A stretch of 64,000 bases of DNA from Prorocentrum cordatum. Its lineage: Eukaryota > Sar > Dinophyceae > Prorocentrales > Prorocentraceae. The stretch is taken from positions 165,001 to 229,000 of the forward strand of contig CAUYUJ010004736.1 in the NCBI GenBank assembly GCA_963575745.1, in the 5' to 3' direction. The notes under the pieces were generated by a model that was given only the letters and a program-made list of their open reading frames with translations, searched no databases and was not told the DNA's origin. The position numbers were made by a program, and so were the translations under genes. Each line of letters begins with the position of its first letter. Position 1 is the stretch's first letter. Below are positions 9,569-19,560 of the stretch, one piece after another.

Positions 9569-11056
9569 ATGGCATCCCGTGGGACGGCGGCTCGGGAGAC
9601 GCGCCTCGCGTGCGTCAAAAGGTGCGTCAACGGCACTTGCAGGGCATCCTGGAAGTGCTTGGTGAGGTGCATGAGAAAGGTTTGGGAGTGTGGCTGGGAG
9701 GGGTGCAGGCAGGTGCTGGTGAAGTGGGTCTACCGCATCCTGCTGCAGACAGTCCTGCAATGGTGGCTTCTGTCATTGTGCGGGTTGTTCGCGATGGCCT
9801 ACCTGGAGTGGGATCGCATGCGATACATGTACGGATGTCGCTTCTTCGACGCGCATCTGCCCCTCCAGGTCAATATGGGCAACGTGCCGCCTTGGATGGT
9901 CCGCCACTATAAGGTGGCCTTGGCGTGCATCTACGCCGCCTCGGGCACCCAGATATTCTGCCAGATCCTTTTCCACTTCGCTGGAAAGTGCAAATCTTGC
10001 GGTGTGTTTGCAGCTGGCGCTGGCTTTATCAACCGCCCGCGCGACGTGGCCATTCAGGTGCTCCTGCTGCCGATGGTGTACGGCCTCTTGTCCGCCATCA
10101 ACGTCAGATACATGCTCAACAACATGTCGGCGTCGCTGGCGAATGAGAGTAAGCCGATGGGGAACATCCCAGGCCTCCTCTTCTGCCACAGTGAGAACGA
10201 GTCCGCCAGCGTGGCGTCCCTCGTCACACACGACAGGCTGGCTTTCGCCCAGGCCACGGAGAGGCAAGCCTTCGAGTCGAATTTTGCGCTGGCGGACGCT
10301 TACGAGGCGTGGGCGCTGTACCAGTACGTCGAGCTGATCGTGACGGTGCTTGTTGAGCATCTGAAGCTTCACGACCAAGTGGGCAAGAGCTTCAGATTCC
10401 TGCTGCGCATCAACCTGAAGGGATTTATGATTGTGTGCGTGGTGGGGGCCATGTACAGCGTTGTGATAACGTGGTTATGGTGGCGCCTCGGCTACGACCC
10501 CACCAACAACTGGTCGTTCGCAAAGGAGTTGGCTGGTCTCCAGCAAGGGGTCGTCTGGTGCATGTCGTCTATCGCCATATATTGCGTCTTACAAGCCGAA
10601 GTGGATTTCGAGGAGCAGCTGCATGAGCACGATTTCCAGCCCAGGTGGAAGTTCTGGACCATCAAGGTGATGATAGGATTTTCGTTTTCACTGCAGATTG
10701 TGATGTCGTTGATCCGCGACGTGTTCAGCCTGACGCTAGACGAGTGCAATCTCATCGACGCTTCGCTGCGCATCTACGTCATGGCCATCGTGGCCTTCTG
10801 CAATATCAAGGCTTGGTGGCCAAAGGCAAGATGGTATAACACAGTGATCGAGTGCGACAAGCATCAGCGTCGGGGGACTTTGAGAGAGCACCTGCTGGTG
10901 CCGCAAAGCACCGTCAGTCTGGTTCAGGAGCTCCTCCCCGGCCTGTCGGCAGAAGAAGCCAGAGATTTCGACAAGGTGAAGAGCAAGATCGAGGGCAAGA
11001 CTGGCGGGGGCAAGCCCTCGAAGGACGTGTCGAAGGATCGGAGGAGGGCCAGTTGA
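9569..11056 (+). CDS. OST-alpha/TMEM184-like multi-pass membrane protein
   Basis: A single uninterrupted frame of 495 residues from the first ATG at 9569 to TGA. A TTG lies ten codons upstream in frame, but ATG is the sensible start. After a basic, Cys-rich N-terminus come about seven hydrophobic segments, near residues 60-80, 114-137, 160-178, 250-266, 284-304, 325-343 and 362-383. The block RDVAIQVLLLPMVYGLLSA, the later DAYEAWALYQY segment and KFWTIKVMIGFSFS match in position and flavour the conserved helices of the Solute_trans_a family (OST-alpha, TMEM184), which act in organic solute transport or membrane trafficking. The C-terminus is hydrophilic and Lys/Ser-rich. Sequence identity to the family looks low, so substrate and location cannot be given. 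Coding status is strong; family assignment is moderate. Confidence 0.7.
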   Translation: MASRGTAARETRLACVKRCVNGTCRASWKCLVRCMRKVWECGWEGCRQVLVKWVYRILLQTVLQWWLLSLCGLFAMAYLEWDRMRYMYGCRFFDAHLPLQVNMGNVPPWMVRHYKVALACIYAASGTQIFCQILFHFAGKCKSCGVFAAGAGFINRPRDVAIQVLLLPMVYGLLSAINVRYMLNNMSASLANESKPMGNIPGLLFCHSENESASVASLVTHDRLAFAQATERQAFESNFALADAYEAWALYQYVELIVTVLVEHLKLHDQVGKSFRFLLRINLKGFMIVCVVGAMYSVVITWLWWRLGYDPTNNWSFAKELAGLQQGVVWCMSSIAIYCVLQAEVDFEEQLHEHDFQPRWKFWTIKVMIGFSFSLQIVMSLIRDVFSLTLDECNLIDASLRIYVMAIVAFCNIKAWWPKARWYNTVIECDKHQRRGTLREHLLVPQSTVSLVQELLPGLSAEEARDFDKVKSKIEGKTGGGKPSKDVSKDRRRAS

Positions 11057-11125
11057 GACAACGGCGGCTCTTCCGCCCGGCCCACGTCCACTGGAAATCA
11101 CTCCCCAGTCCCCCGTTCCCCCAGG

Positions 11126-11292
11126 GTTAGGTCGGGCCTGTCCCCCTTCAGGGGGATTTTGGGCGATCTTTTTTTTTTTTTTCAAAAAAAGAAAAGAAGA
11201 ACATACTCCCAAAATGCTCAAACATTGTCAAAAAATCGTCCCCGTACTTTTGGGGGACTCTTTTTGAAGATCCCTGCTGCAGAGGGACAGGC
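11126..11292. repeat. Dispersed TIR repeat, family D, copy 2 (reverse)
   Basis: Reverse complement of 565-716: starts GGTCGGGCCTGTCCCCC and ends CTGCAGAGGGACAGGCC. A T-run/A-run inside (11168-11200) is absent from copy 1. It lies just downstream of the membrane-protein gene's stop. Confidence 0.75.
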
Positions 11293-11442
11293 CCCCCTTC
11301 CCCCCAGGGTCCATCCTGACCTGTCTTCCGAGGCGGATGTGCCCGTGACGGCGAGAAGCCCCCGTGGAGGGCGGCCCAAGGGGAGCGCGAGGAGCGCCAG
11401 GGGAGGGCCGCCGCCGTCTCGCCCGGCCCCCTGCCCCGACAG

Positions 11443-11700
11443 GAGGAGGAGGAGGAGCTGCACCTCATGCTCCACAGGAGCAGGGAGTTCCTCCGACGCC
11501 ACTTCGACGAGTACGACCCCGCAGAGGAGAGCGCGCCCCAGGCCTCGAGGAGCCGCGGCGGCGGCAGGAAGCCCGAGCGGGCCCCCGGGCCCGTCGGCTC
11601 CGAGGGCCGCCGCGCCCACCTCATCGAGCGCGTGGAGAGCATGTACCCGCCGCGCGAGAGGGCGTCGAAGAAGGAGCGCCCTGCAGGAAGGGGGTCCCTT
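11443..11700 (+). CDS. Possible exon of an unknown hydrophilic protein
   Basis: After a plausible acceptor (CCCCGACAG at 11434-11442) one frame reads EEEEELHLM, then an Arg-rich segment with FLRRHFDEYDP, then a charged region to about 11700. Codon choice is strongly GC3-biased and the charge pattern is protein-like. No start, donor or family is evident. Since many frames are open in GC-rich sequence here, it could be chance. Confidence 0.25.
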
Positions 11701-11892
11701 CGCGAGCGGCGAAGGACGGAGCTGGTCCGAGATGGCCCAGCACGGGTTCCGGTCCGCAGGAGGGGGGCGAGGCTCGAGGTGCTGCGTTCGAGGACGCTCT
11801 TGTTGCCCGTTCCGGTCGACGGGGGCCGTTTTCAGCACCGGGGACCGTTGAAGTCGGATCTGGGGCAACTGTTGACCCAGATGGCCCCTGGG

Positions 11893-12102
11893 AATGGTGG
11901 GCCTGTTGTTTTCCACCACCGCCACCGTGAGCTGGCGGGGTGAAGGAGGAGGAGGAGGAGGAGGAGGAGGAGGAGGAGGGGAAGGAGGAGGACGGAGAGG
12001 AGGAGGAGGAGGAGGAGGTGGAGGAGGAGGAGGAGGAGGGCCCCCTCCCCCTCCAACTTATGTTGGTGGTGGTGGTGGTGGAAAACAAGCCCATCATGGG
12101 AA
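11893..12102. repeat. Foldback repeat with (GAG)n core, family E, copy 2
   Basis: The left arm TTGTTTTCCACCACCGCCACC and right arm GGTGGTGGTGGTGGAAAACA are inverted copies around a (GAG)n tract (about 11944-12042). Followed by CCCATCATGGG, cf. CCCATCAGGCG in copy 1. Confidence 0.8.
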
Positions 12103-12399
12103 GGGTTTGGGGACCGATCTCGAGCGGATTTGGCCTCTTCCCCCTTTCTCGATCGATTTTCTCGGGGCACGCGCAGCTCAGACCCCCAGGCCGCCTCCAG
12201 TGCGAACGTACCCACGGCCGCGCCCTCGCGGTCTGGCTGCCAGGGCGCGGCCCCGCGGATGCGCGGTCGCCGAGGCTGCGTCCGGCGCGGGACCGCCGCG
12301 AGAGAGCCCCGCGCATCCAAGGGGGCGCGGAGTATGGTTGCCGCCCGCGAGTCCTGAGCTGCTGTCCCCCAGCAGTGCTTGCCCTCCGCGGTTCTCTTG
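12103..12399. other. Spacer, nothing recognised
   Basis: GC-rich sequence between family E and family C repeats. No domain recognised in any frame. Confidence 0.5.
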
Positions 12400-12523
12400 G
12401 CATCGCTCGGACATGTGCATTTTTTTTGGCGAGACCCAACGAGGACCATCCTGGACCATCGAGCAAAAAAAAACACGCACGAAACCGAACAATGCACGGG
12501 AGATGGACGTCCGAGCGACGGCA
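12400..12523. repeat. Dispersed foldback repeat, family C, copy 2
   Basis: Left end GCATCGCTCGGACATGTGCA, right end GGACGTCCGAGCGACGGC, with CGAGGACCATCCTGGACC inside. Full-length relative to the copy at 1-112. Confidence 0.8.
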
Positions 12524-12622
12524 GGTTCTCACCCGCCCCCCCTGGGGAGCTGATCGGGTCCGGCGAGGTTTCGCGCCACGCGGCCGCCCGTTGCCGCCTC
12601 GTGGATGCCTCGGGCGCCGAGT

Positions 12623-12722
12623 NNNNNNNNNNNNNNNNNNNNNNNNNNNNNNNNNNNNNNNNNNNNNNNNNNNNNNNNNNNNNNNNNNNNNNNNNNNNNN
12701 NNNNNNNNNNNNNNNNNNNNNN
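12623..12722. other. Assembly gap (100 N)
   Basis: Exactly 100 N bases, the conventional placeholder for a scaffold gap of unknown size. It directly abuts a (CA)n array, so the gap probably comes from collapse or breakage at the microsatellite. Confidence 0.98.
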
Positions 12723-12759
<37 letters not shown>

Positions 12760-12879
12760 ACGCACACGCACACGCACACGCACACGCACACGCACACGCA
12801 CACACACGCACACACGCACACACGCGCACACGCGCACACGCACACACGCACACACGCACGCACGCACGCACGCACACGC

Positions 12880-12915
<36 letters not shown>
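12723..12915. repeat. (CA)n / (CACG)n microsatellite
   Basis: About 193 bp of alternating CA and CG dinucleotides, an alternating purine-pyrimidine tract with Z-DNA potential. Its left boundary is unknown because of the N gap. Confidence 0.95.
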
Positions 12916-12918
<3 letters not shown>

Positions 12919-13041
12919 TTTGGCGCCGCGGCCCTCGCGCGCGCAGCGGCGCGGCGTGGCGCAGACCACGCGCCGTGGAGATACTGTTTCCAACTATAAA
13001 GGGATCAACCGCACCACCCCGCGATGGGAGCAGCGGGGGGG

Positions 13042-13240
13042 GAGGGTCGGTCCGAACGAAAGGGGGGGATAGGGAAAGGGGGGGGGGTACGAAATCTGCT
13101 GCATGCAGCTGGTTCCGGCCTCGCCGCCAGGCCCATTCCTCGACACATGGGCGCCTCCGGCGCCGGGAGGCGCCGGGAAAATCAGCTACGTGAGCTGATT
13201 CTCAATACCCCCCTTTGCTATCCCCCCCTTCTCGCTCGGC
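13042..13240. repeat. Dispersed foldback repeat, family B, copy 1
   Basis: G-rich left arm (CCGAACGAAAGGGGGGGATA) and C-rich right arm (CTATCCCCCCCTTCTCGCTC) are inverted. The interior has the palindrome CTGCATGCAG, GGCCCATTCCTCGACACATG, a GGCGCC-rich hairpin and AAATCAGCTACGTGAGCTGA. Other copies are at 21130-21330 and 51888-52105. Confidence 0.85.
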
Positions 13241-13852
13241 CCGAGAAAGGGGGGGAGACGGGGAAACGCCGCAGAAGACCAGCGCGGCAGTGCGAGGCGG
13301 TCGGGGAGAGAAGCGGAGGCCGCCCGCAGCGGCGGTGTGCACCCAGGGCCAGGTGGAAGCCTTGTGGGCAGGGTCGAGGAGGTCCCGAGCAGGGCTGGGG
13401 GGGGGCAGCGGCAGTGTGTCGCAGGCGGCCGCCCAGGGCGCGGGCGGCAGAGGGGGGGCAGGACGGCGAGGGCGGGAAGACAGAGAGGACCAGCCGAGGG
13501 CGACAGCTGGGGGGGGGGGGGTCCAAGCGGACGGCGGCACGGGCGGCAGGCCCAGCGAGGAGCAGCAGCACACATACACACACACACACTCTCCTCTACC
13601 CCTGGCCCCCTTCCTGAGAGCCCCTCCCTCCTTGTCTGCCCCTCCTCCCCCATGGGCCTCATCCTGCTTCTCCTCCCGATCCGTGCCTCCCTCTTGCCCT
13701 CCGCTGCAATCCGCGGGCCTTCCCCCCTCTGTTCCTCCTCCTCCTCCTCCTCCTTCTCCTATCAGCACGCTCAACTCCTCCTCCTTCTCCTTCTCCGCCT
13801 CCTCCTCCTCCTCCTCCTCCTCCCTCCTCCTCCCTTTCCTCCTCCCCAACCT
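13241..13852. other. Spacer ending in (CTC)n tract
   Basis: G-rich sequence (13241-13560) with no gene, a short (CA)n at 13569-13590, then pyrimidine-rich DNA with (CTC)n at about 13734-13852. Confidence 0.6.
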
Positions 13853-14679
13853 CTTCTTCCCATGACTAGGTGTGCCTCGTCGCGCCACCAGCTTCGTCGG
13901 TAGGGCGGGCCAGGCGCTTCGTTGGAGACTTTCTCACCGGTCATGCTCCTGAAGCCTGAGATCTCGAGCAGCCGCATGGATGGAGGGCGTCTTCCAACAT
14001 CTGGGTATCGACTTAGTGCCACGCGCATTCGTTTGAACATATCCCAACCGTCACAACAGACGGAGAGAATGCCGTGTACAGTAAGAGAGTCTCGCCTGGC
14101 GCCGGGCGCACTCGTGTTAAACATTCCTAGCAGTTACACGCATGGTGGGCGGGGGCGCGGGGGGTTCCCAAAAGTGGTCGTTGCTTCGAGCGACGCGCAC
14201 ATCCGTCGCACACCAGCTTGTCATGAGTTTCGCAGCGATCTGTGCTGCGTTATCCGCGTTACGCCACGTTGTCTTTGCCACGTCCAGTTTGTTCGGCGGA
14301 ACCAGTCTTCATATCCATATCGGCATGTTCTTGGCCTCTCTTTGCGGTTTCGGTCATTTCCTCGGTGCCCACAACGGAAAGAGCACGGACGGAAACGCCA
14401 AGGTGAATGAGTTGACCACTACAGTATCGTTGATCGGCAAGGCGGCCGTCGACTTTAGGCGCGAAGCCTGGCTCGCTTAGTAAGGAATTAGGTATTATTC
14501 GTGGCAGCCCCAAGGGCTCAGGGAATCAGCATGGGCGCAAAAGACAACGATCGAAGTCAGACGTGTGCATCGTCGAGTGCGCGCAGAGAGAGGCGCGACC
14601 CACAAACTCCCAAAAGTGCGGTGTCGCAGAAGGGGGCTGTTCCTAGTGCGCACCTCGTTCACAAGCCGTGCCAAACAAG
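13853..14679. other. Lower-GC stretch with competing protein-like frames
   Basis: Base composition drops here and both strands carry protein-like frames. The + strand has a Met/Ser/Arg-rich frame (13922-14105) and one with two hydrophobic segments (14220-14478). The - strand has a Lys/Glu/Gly frame around 14400-14270 and another at 14124-13850. I could not decide strand or exon structure. It may belong with the minus-strand coding-like stretch at 14680-15201. Confidence 0.3.
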
Positions 14680-15201
14680 CTATTCCAGCTCGTCGCTGAA
14701 ATTCTCGATGATTGTGGCTTCTGGCTTCTCCCTTTGGCCCGAGCTCATGATATCCACCCGTCCCTCTAATACCCAGAGTTGTTTGCAGGTTGCGTGGAAC
14801 TGTTCGCCTCTGGAGAGAGTCGTGGGATACTTCGCAGTCCCATCCAGGGTCGCGCTGCACAGGAGGAGCGTATTTCTTCTGATTGCGCACACCACCTGCC
14901 CGCGGGCCCGTCGCTTCTGCGCGGGCGGCGCCTGCGTCCCACCAAGGGTACTTGCTGGGCGTTGCGCCCAATCTTGCCCAGAAACGAGCGGTTGGCCATC
15001 GGCGAGCTCGAGCTGCCGCCGCATCTTGCCGGCGCAGTTCATCATTTCTCCTCCCCTCCTCTTCTCATGATTTCTTTCTCCGTCCTCCTCAGTTCTGTTT
15101 TCCCCAAGCAGCGCATGCACTGAAGGGGTCCTAGCGGATCTTGAGAGAGTGGGCGAAGGGGCGGCACCGATTTCGGTAGGCGGCTGGGTTCCCAGGTTCA
15201 C
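14680..15201 (-). CDS. Coding-like stretch, unknown protein
   Basis: A minus-strand frame of 173 residues ending in an acidic FSDELE tail before the stop. The better-looking part starts at an ATG at 15043 and runs through KMRRQLELADGQPLV to the C-terminus without low-complexity sequence. No family recognised and no splice sites could be fixed. The opposite strand is also open over much of it. Treat as a candidate terminal exon. Confidence 0.3.
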   Translation of the reverse strand: MNLGTQPPTEIGAAPSPTLSRSARTPSVHALLGENRTEEDGERNHEKRRGGEMMNCAGKMRRQLELADGQPLVSGQDWAQRPASTLGGTQAPPAQKRRARGQVVCAIRRNTLLLCSATLDGTAKYPTTLSRGEQFHATCKQLWVLEGRVDIMSSGQREKPEATIIENFSDELE

Positions 15202-15599
15202 GGATGATTCCGGGGACGAGGCCGACTTCGGTGGGCGGCCAGGTTCCCGGGTTCTTTGTTCCAGGTCGCCCGGGTCTCCCGATTGGTTGCGTCCAAGTGC
15301 CTAGGTTTTTTTCCGAACACGGTCAGCATGACATAGTAGATGGTACGGTTTGAAGAGAACATATCGTCTTGCAGAAAGCATAGTTGGTAAATCTCATAAT
15401 TGAGGAGTTGGAATGCGTACGTATGTGCATGTATTCCTCTTCCTATATTTTTACAAGCCCGGGCGGGGGGAAAACCCATCCCCCCCCCCAAAACCGGACT
15501 CCCGGGATCTGGGGCTTTGGGAACCTCCAGACGGGCCTCGAAACGGCCACCGGGCCTCACATGGTGTTTTGCCAAGCCTTCCCAGCGCACCTAGGGCGA
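15202..15599. other. Spacer, nothing recognised
   Basis: Two short copies of a GGCGGCTGGGTTCCC/GGCGGCCAGGTTCCC word at 15178-15252. A C-run (CCCCCCCCC) near 15481. No gene seen. Confidence 0.5.
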
Positions 15600-16155
15600 T
15601 CAGGGGCGGTCATCCTAGACGTCCCAGAGACCCCCAAGACAGCACAAGAGCGCTCCAAGAGTGACCGGCGTGACCTCAAGATGGCCTAAGAGGCCTCCAG
15701 GACGGCCCCAAAGAGGCCTCCAAGAGCACTCTCAAGAAGGCCCCCCGCGGCAAAAATCATTGATTTTCTGTTGGTTTTTTTTGTGAATTTTAGGGTTCTC
15801 CTCTTTTCGGCTTCCCGACGCTCCAAGACGGCGGTCTTCTGGGCGTCCGAAGCCGCCTGGGAGGCTCCAAAATCGCCCCACAACCATCCGAAAGGGCTTC
15901 CAGGCAGTCCAAGAGAGCCCCAAAACGGCACAACACGGGTCCAAGATGGCCCTCAGAGAGCCACATGGCGGCCCAAGATGGCCCAAAGACACCCTCCGAA
16001 GAATTTCAAATCGTGATTCGGTCGTTCAGGGAGACCGCGGTTGGAGGCAGGGTGGCCCGAGGAAGCCCCCGGAGGCCCTCAGAGTACGCCCAGGAGGCCT
16101 CCAGAAGGCCTTAAGAAAGCCTGAATCAACTTTTGTGAGGCCCCTAGAGGCTCTC
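15600..16155. repeat. Cluster 2 of repeat family I, + orientation
   Basis: CCCAAGA/CCAAGACGGCC words around one AT-rich core at about 15745-15830 (AAAATCATTGATTTTC, later CCCGACGCTCCAAGACGG). Confidence 0.8.
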
Positions 16156-16366
16156 CAAGGAAGAGCCTCCGCAAAAAAGAGCTGAGGAAGATGGGGAGAA
16201 TGCGCAGGGCATGGCGAACATCAGGAAAAAGAAGCATGGAGGAAGGGTAACGAACAACATTATTATAGCGGCGATGCCAGAAAGGCAACCAGGAGTTATC
16301 GCTAAATTGTTGGCTTGAACTTCTTGCTATTCCGCGTGCATATCAAACTTCAAGCCGCAGCAGCTG

Positions 16367-16423
16367 GGAGGAGGAGGAGGAGGAGGAGGAGGAGGAGGAA
16401 GAGGAGGAGGAGGAGGAGGGGGA
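16367..16423. repeat. (GAG)n microsatellite
   Basis: About 19 GAG triplets. A second purine-rich GAG tract lies at 16735-16912 with its purest part at 16809-16848. Confidence 0.9.
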
Positions 16424-17072
16424 AGAGGATTCCCAGCGACTTGAAGAGCAGGATTCCCAGGAGGACAAGGAATCGCAGCAGCTGGGAGCAGGAGCTTGTG
16501 CAGCCAAACTTGTACAATACGTGTCTCTGCCTCCGAATGCCCCTGGAGGCAGCCCCAGGGACCTGCAGAGACCTCCGAAGACCTGTGGAGGAGGTGCCTT
16601 AGCTTAGTCAGTTGAGTGGCGAGCGCTTTTCGGCGTGTCGTTCTGGAGGTGGCAGCCGTTTTGGGGGCTAGCTGCATTGAGGCACGAACAAGGAGAGCTC
16701 TGCAGGAGCGGGGCAGAGCAGGGAGATGGGAGGAGGAGTAGGAGGGGCGGGGGAAGGAGGAGGAGGGGGAGGTGCACGGGAGGCGGGACAGCGGGGTGAA
16801 AAGGAGAAGGAAGAGGAGGAGGAGGAGGAGGAGGAGGAGGAGGAGGAATGGGAGGTGGACGACGAGGGAGAGGAGGGAAGAGAAAGAAGGTCAAGGGAGG
16901 GGGGAGGATGAGAAGAGGGGGAAAGGGAAGAGGGATAGATGAGGGAAGATCGGACGGCACTTGAGGAGAGGCGAGGAGAGCGGAGGTAATGAATGGGAGA
17001 TTGCGCTGTTCACGTCGCCCATCATCGTCATAGTGCAGCAGCCGTTTCTTGTTCTTGCGTGCTCACTTGATC
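16424..17072. other. Upstream region of the DGAT2-type gene
   Basis: Mostly a purine-rich GAG/GGA tract (16735-16985). From about 16990 the sequence is ordinary. GTGCAG at 17034-17039, about 35 nt before the ATG, is a possible trans-splice acceptor, though its pyrimidine tract is weak. No spliced-leader relic is present. Confidence 0.4.
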
Positions 17073-18215
17073 ATGTCCGAGACTTTGCGCAGGAAGGTAG
17101 AGGATGGTTTTGCCACAGAAGGGAAAGTACCACTCCAGTCGTATTACTGCACGGGAACCTATCCTTCGTGGTTCACCTTCTTCGCAGTATTTTTTTGTTT
17201 CCCGCTGCATTGGATATTTTGGTCCTTGGGTTTGTGTATGTTTCTTGTTTGGCACAGTTGGTGGACCCGGATTCCCATCGCGATGTATGTTATCTACATC
17301 AACGCTATAGATGCAAAGCGGGGCGATGGAATCGGATATCCTGCCATGCATTGGTTCAAGTTGTGGAATAAACAGACCGTCTGGTGGAAATGGTGTGTCC
17401 ATTATTATCCGTTTTCCATGCACAAAACCGAAGAGCTTGTGGAAGGCAAGCTGTACATGTTCGCAACACACCCGCACGGTATATTTGGGTTGACCACCCA
17501 GGGTTGCATGGGAACCTTTGGAGCAGGCGTCGCGGATCTATATCCTTTTTCGATTGCCAGCCGGATACGGTTGATAGGGTTGGACGTCATGTTCCGGATC
17601 CCTTTTTTCCGCGAGTGGTTGATGGTTTGGGGTTGTGCGAGTTCAAACAAAAAAAGTTTCGACCGAATTTTTTCTCGAGGTGATCACGTGTGCCTCAACA
17701 TTGGCGGTGCTGCAGAAGCTTTGACAGTGTTGAAAGATAACCAAGAGAAAGGCATAATGAAGCTGATCCTGAAAGACCGGAAAGGATTTGTCAAAATGGC
17801 ATTACAGCATGGTGCCACGATTGTCCCGTGCATCGCGTTCAACGAGAACCTCGTGTATTACGTTGTAGAAACTGGCATGCTCAAAAGAATTCAATTATTC
17901 CTCCAGAAACGTATGAAATTCTCAATCCCACTTTTTGCTGGCCATGCCATACTTGTCCCAACAATGCCGCGAAGACAATCATTGTGCATGTATGTTGGAG
18001 GCGGCCTTGATTGTCCCAAAGTTGCAAATCCTACGCAAGATGATATAGATAAGAAGCACGCGGAGTATTGCCGTAAATTGGAGCAGTTATTCGACGACTA
18101 TAAAACGCACGCAGGGCATCCTGATTGGCGACTTGAGATTATTGAAGATCCTGGAAAAGGTCACAAGGGCTTGGGCCGGAAGTCGTTGAGGATCGTGGAG
18201 AACAAGAGTAAGTGA
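17073..18215 (+). CDS. DGAT2: DGAT2-family acyltransferase
   Basis: An uninterrupted frame of 380 residues from the first ATG (17073). It is predicted to transfer a fatty acyl group from acyl-CoA to diacylglycerol (or a related acyl acceptor), making storage triacylglycerol at the ER membrane. A hydrophobic hairpin-like stretch covers about residues 33-72. The signature HPHG of this family is at 133-136, GGAAE at 211-215, and the conserved RKGFVKMAL block followed by GATIVP at about 236-252; an EPHG-type variation is not present. Length is normal for the family (about 330-390). The lack of introns is acceptable in dinoflagellates, where some genes are re-inserted cDNAs, but no leader relic or poly(A) is seen. 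The exact acceptor (DAG, MAG or other alcohol) cannot be read from sequence, so the symbol is family-level. Confidence 0.92.
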   Translation: MSETLRRKVEDGFATEGKVPLQSYYCTGTYPSWFTFFAVFFCFPLHWIFWSLGLCMFLVWHSWWTRIPIAMYVIYINAIDAKRGDGIGYPAMHWFKLWNKQTVWWKWCVHYYPFSMHKTEELVEGKLYMFATHPHGIFGLTTQGCMGTFGAGVADLYPFSIASRIRLIGLDVMFRIPFFREWLMVWGCASSNKKSFDRIFSRGDHVCLNIGGAAEALTVLKDNQEKGIMKLILKDRKGFVKMALQHGATIVPCIAFNENLVYYVVETGMLKRIQLFLQKRMKFSIPLFAGHAILVPTMPRRQSLCMYVGGGLDCPKVANPTQDDIDKKHAEYCRKLEQLFDDYKTHAGHPDWRLEIIEDPGKGHKGLGRKSLRIVENKSK

Positions 18216-18419
18216 CCGACGTGCAAGCCGTAGTAAGCCGCGTCTGGGACAACCTGAAATAGGTGCCCTTAGCGTTGTCATATCCAGTTGCTTCGGCAAA
18301 TTCCGCGATCGTGCCAGCGCATCAGCGCAGTGTGAAGGAGGTTGAATCAATGATTCTTTGCAAAACAGTGGTTTGAATTCGTGTGAGTCTTCAACTCTTG
18401 ACTTCATTCCCTCGACTCC
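18216..18419. other. 3' flank of the acyltransferase gene
   Basis: Short non-coding stretch before the repeat cluster; no poly(A) signal or tail recognised. Confidence 0.5.
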
Positions 18420-19560
18420 TGGGGACCTCTGAGGGACCTCTCGGGGGCCTCCTAGAGTTCTAGAGCCTTTGGGGGACTTCTTGGGGCCTCTTGAGGGCTT
18501 CTTGGGCTGTGTCGAGGCTCTCGGCCCGTCGGACTCCTTTGGAGGACCTCTTGTGGCCGTCTTGGTTATCCTGGGGTCCTCTTGGGCCGCTTTTCGGGCA
18601 GTCATGGGGGTATGTTGGGCCGTCTCGGGGCCATCTTGTGGCCGTGTGGGGAGCCTCCGGGGCCATTTCAGAGGCTTCTGTCGCCGTCTTGGGTTGTTGG
18701 AGACCCAAGCAGGCTTGAGCGTGAAAAACATTGAAACACATTTGGGGGCTCAATGATTTGTTTTTTTTAATGGCCCGCTTGGAGGGCCTGTTCGAGCCCT
18801 CCTGAGCTGTATCTGGGGCCCCTTAGGTCATCATAGGGCTCTCTTGGCCCGTCTGATGCCTGCGGCATCTTTGGGGCTTCCCTGCGCCGTCTTGGGGCCC
18901 TCTTGGGGCGCATTCGGGCAGTCATGGGGATATAGAGGGCGTCTTGGGGGCCTCTGGTGCCATTTCGGAGGCCTCTGGGGCCGTCTTGGGTTGTCGGAGA
19001 CCCAACCGGGCTCGAGCGTAAACACATTGAAACGCGCATGGGGAATCCATTGTTTTGGTTTTATTTGGGCCGCTTGAGGGCCTATTCGAGCCCGCTTGAG
19101 CTGCACCTGGGGCCTCTTCGCAATCATAGGGCTCTCTTGGCCCACCTGGCGGAGGCCACCTTGGGTGCCTCCCTGCGCTGTCTTGGGGTTCTCTTGGGGC
19201 GCATGCGTGCCGTCATGCGGGCCTCTTGGGCATCTTGGGGCTATATTGGGGGGGACGCTTGGGTCGTGTTTGGACTTTTTCGGCCCAGCCTGTTTTGGAG
19301 GCCTGTGGGGCCGTCTTGGGCCGTCGGGTATCCGAAAAGGCTGAAGCGTGGAGAGCACTGAAAAACGTTGGGGGGATCAATGACTTTGGCTTTTTCTGGC
19401 CCGCTTGGAGGGCCTCTTGGAGTCTTCTTGGGTTGTATCGGGGGCCTCTGGGCCGTCTTTAAAGCGATCTAGGACTGCCTCCGAGGCATCATTGACCACC
19501 GCGGGGGACGTCTCGATGCCACCCTGGAGCATCTCAGTTGTTTTGGCGCCGTCTGGGGGG
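18420..19560. repeat. Cluster 3 of repeat family I, reverse orientation
   Basis: The reverse complement of the 5.7-7.0-kb type: CTTGGGCCGTCTTGGGG words with AT-rich cores at about 18685-18780, 18985-19075 and 19315-19400, i.e. a period of about 300-330 bp. Each core starts with GCCGTCTTGGG(T/C)(T/C)GT and contains AGCGTG/AGCGTA followed by AACA(C)ATTGAAA or a variant. Confidence 0.85.

Noticed and set aside
1-12530. Large inverted duplication between 1-730 and 11.1-12.5 kb
   Set aside because: Families C, E and D occur in mirrored order and D is inverted, but the GAG strand of E and the orientation of C are the same in both places, so the blocks are not a simple inverted repeat.
11621-12913. 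430-codon minus frame crossing the N gap
   Set aside because: It runs through 100 N, a (CA)n array and a (GAG)n tract; not a gene.
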